A stretch of 5,292 nt of DNA from positions 724-6,015 of the forward strand of contig DMMW01000081.1 of assembly GCA_003452965.1 (NCBI GenBank), in the 5' to 3' direction. The position numbers and the translations under genes were made by a program. Position 1 is the stretch's first letter. Every line of letters begins with the position of its first letter. Positions 5,280 to 5,292 of this stretch are shown here, in pieces. Below the pieces are notes generated by a model that was not told the DNA's origin, made no database searches, and worked only from the letters and a program-made list of their open reading frames with translations. This DNA is from Elusimicrobiota bacterium (lineage in GTDB: Bacteria; Elusimicrobiota; UBA8919).

Positions 5280-5292
5280 GGTAAAATATAAA
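5265..5292 (+). promoter_or_regulatory. Possible divergent promoter at the window edge
   Basis: The + strand has TTGAAT (5265-5270), 16 nt, then TATAAA (5287-5292), with the -35 box of the kinase promoter inside its spacer. If real, it would drive a gene to the right of the window in competition with the kinase operon. The background is AT-rich, so this is weak. Confidence 0.25.

Noticed and set aside
1..5292. tRNA, rRNA, riboswitch, CRISPR array, toxin-antitoxin or phage-defence genes
   Set aside because: I saw no tRNA-like cloverleaf, regularly spaced repeat-spacer array or recognisable defence or toxin domain on either strand; the kinase cassette is better explained as signalling.

Overview
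The window comes from an AT-rich bacterium. Its two halves look different. The left end (positions 1-949, + strand) is very AT-rich: I counted 11 G/C in the 60 bases at 181-240. It holds the 3' end of a membrane-anchored TPR protein followed by a small exported protein. The rest (1073-5150, - strand) is less AT-rich (29 G/C in 60 at 2881-2940) and holds a tight three-gene signalling operon. The two gene sets converge across a 123-bp gap. TPR membrane proteins of the TMTC type and exported 'GGTYEL...GQ..G..SGS.Y....GF' modules are, to my knowledge, frequent in uncultivated phyla such as Omnitrophota and Elusimicrobiota. That placement is only a weak inference.

Region by region. Positions 3-623 hold a TPR protein whose N-terminus lies outside the window; the frame stays open to the left edge through a membrane helix. 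Positions 659-949 hold a 96-residue exported protein whose last codons run into a hairpin element (918-967). Positions 950-1072 are a convergent intergenic gap with the rest of that hairpin and a likely terminator for the - strand operon. On the - strand, in order of transcription, come a CHASE2-sensor Ser/Thr protein kinase (5150-2634), a PP2C-type phosphatase (2620-1796) and a two-domain FHA protein (1786-1073). Positions 5151-5292 hold a near-consensus sigma70-type promoter (TTGACA-17-TATACT), a leader of roughly 95 nt, and a possible overlapping divergent promoter at the window edge.

How the genes work together. The kinase has an extracytoplasmic CHASE2 domain, four predicted membrane helices and a cytoplasmic catalytic domain with every key residue. 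The phosphatase supplies the opposing activity. The FHA protein has one intact phosphothreonine-binding domain and is the likely phospho-dependent output or scaffold. The kinase linker and the FHA linker share a T-V-I-I peptide with Ile at +3 from Thr, which fits FHA recognition and suggests how the parts connect. From memory, the kinase linker and the FHA protein layout resemble proteobacterial CHASE2-kinase clusters, so the cassette is probably a conserved module of poorly known function rather than an entirely new system.
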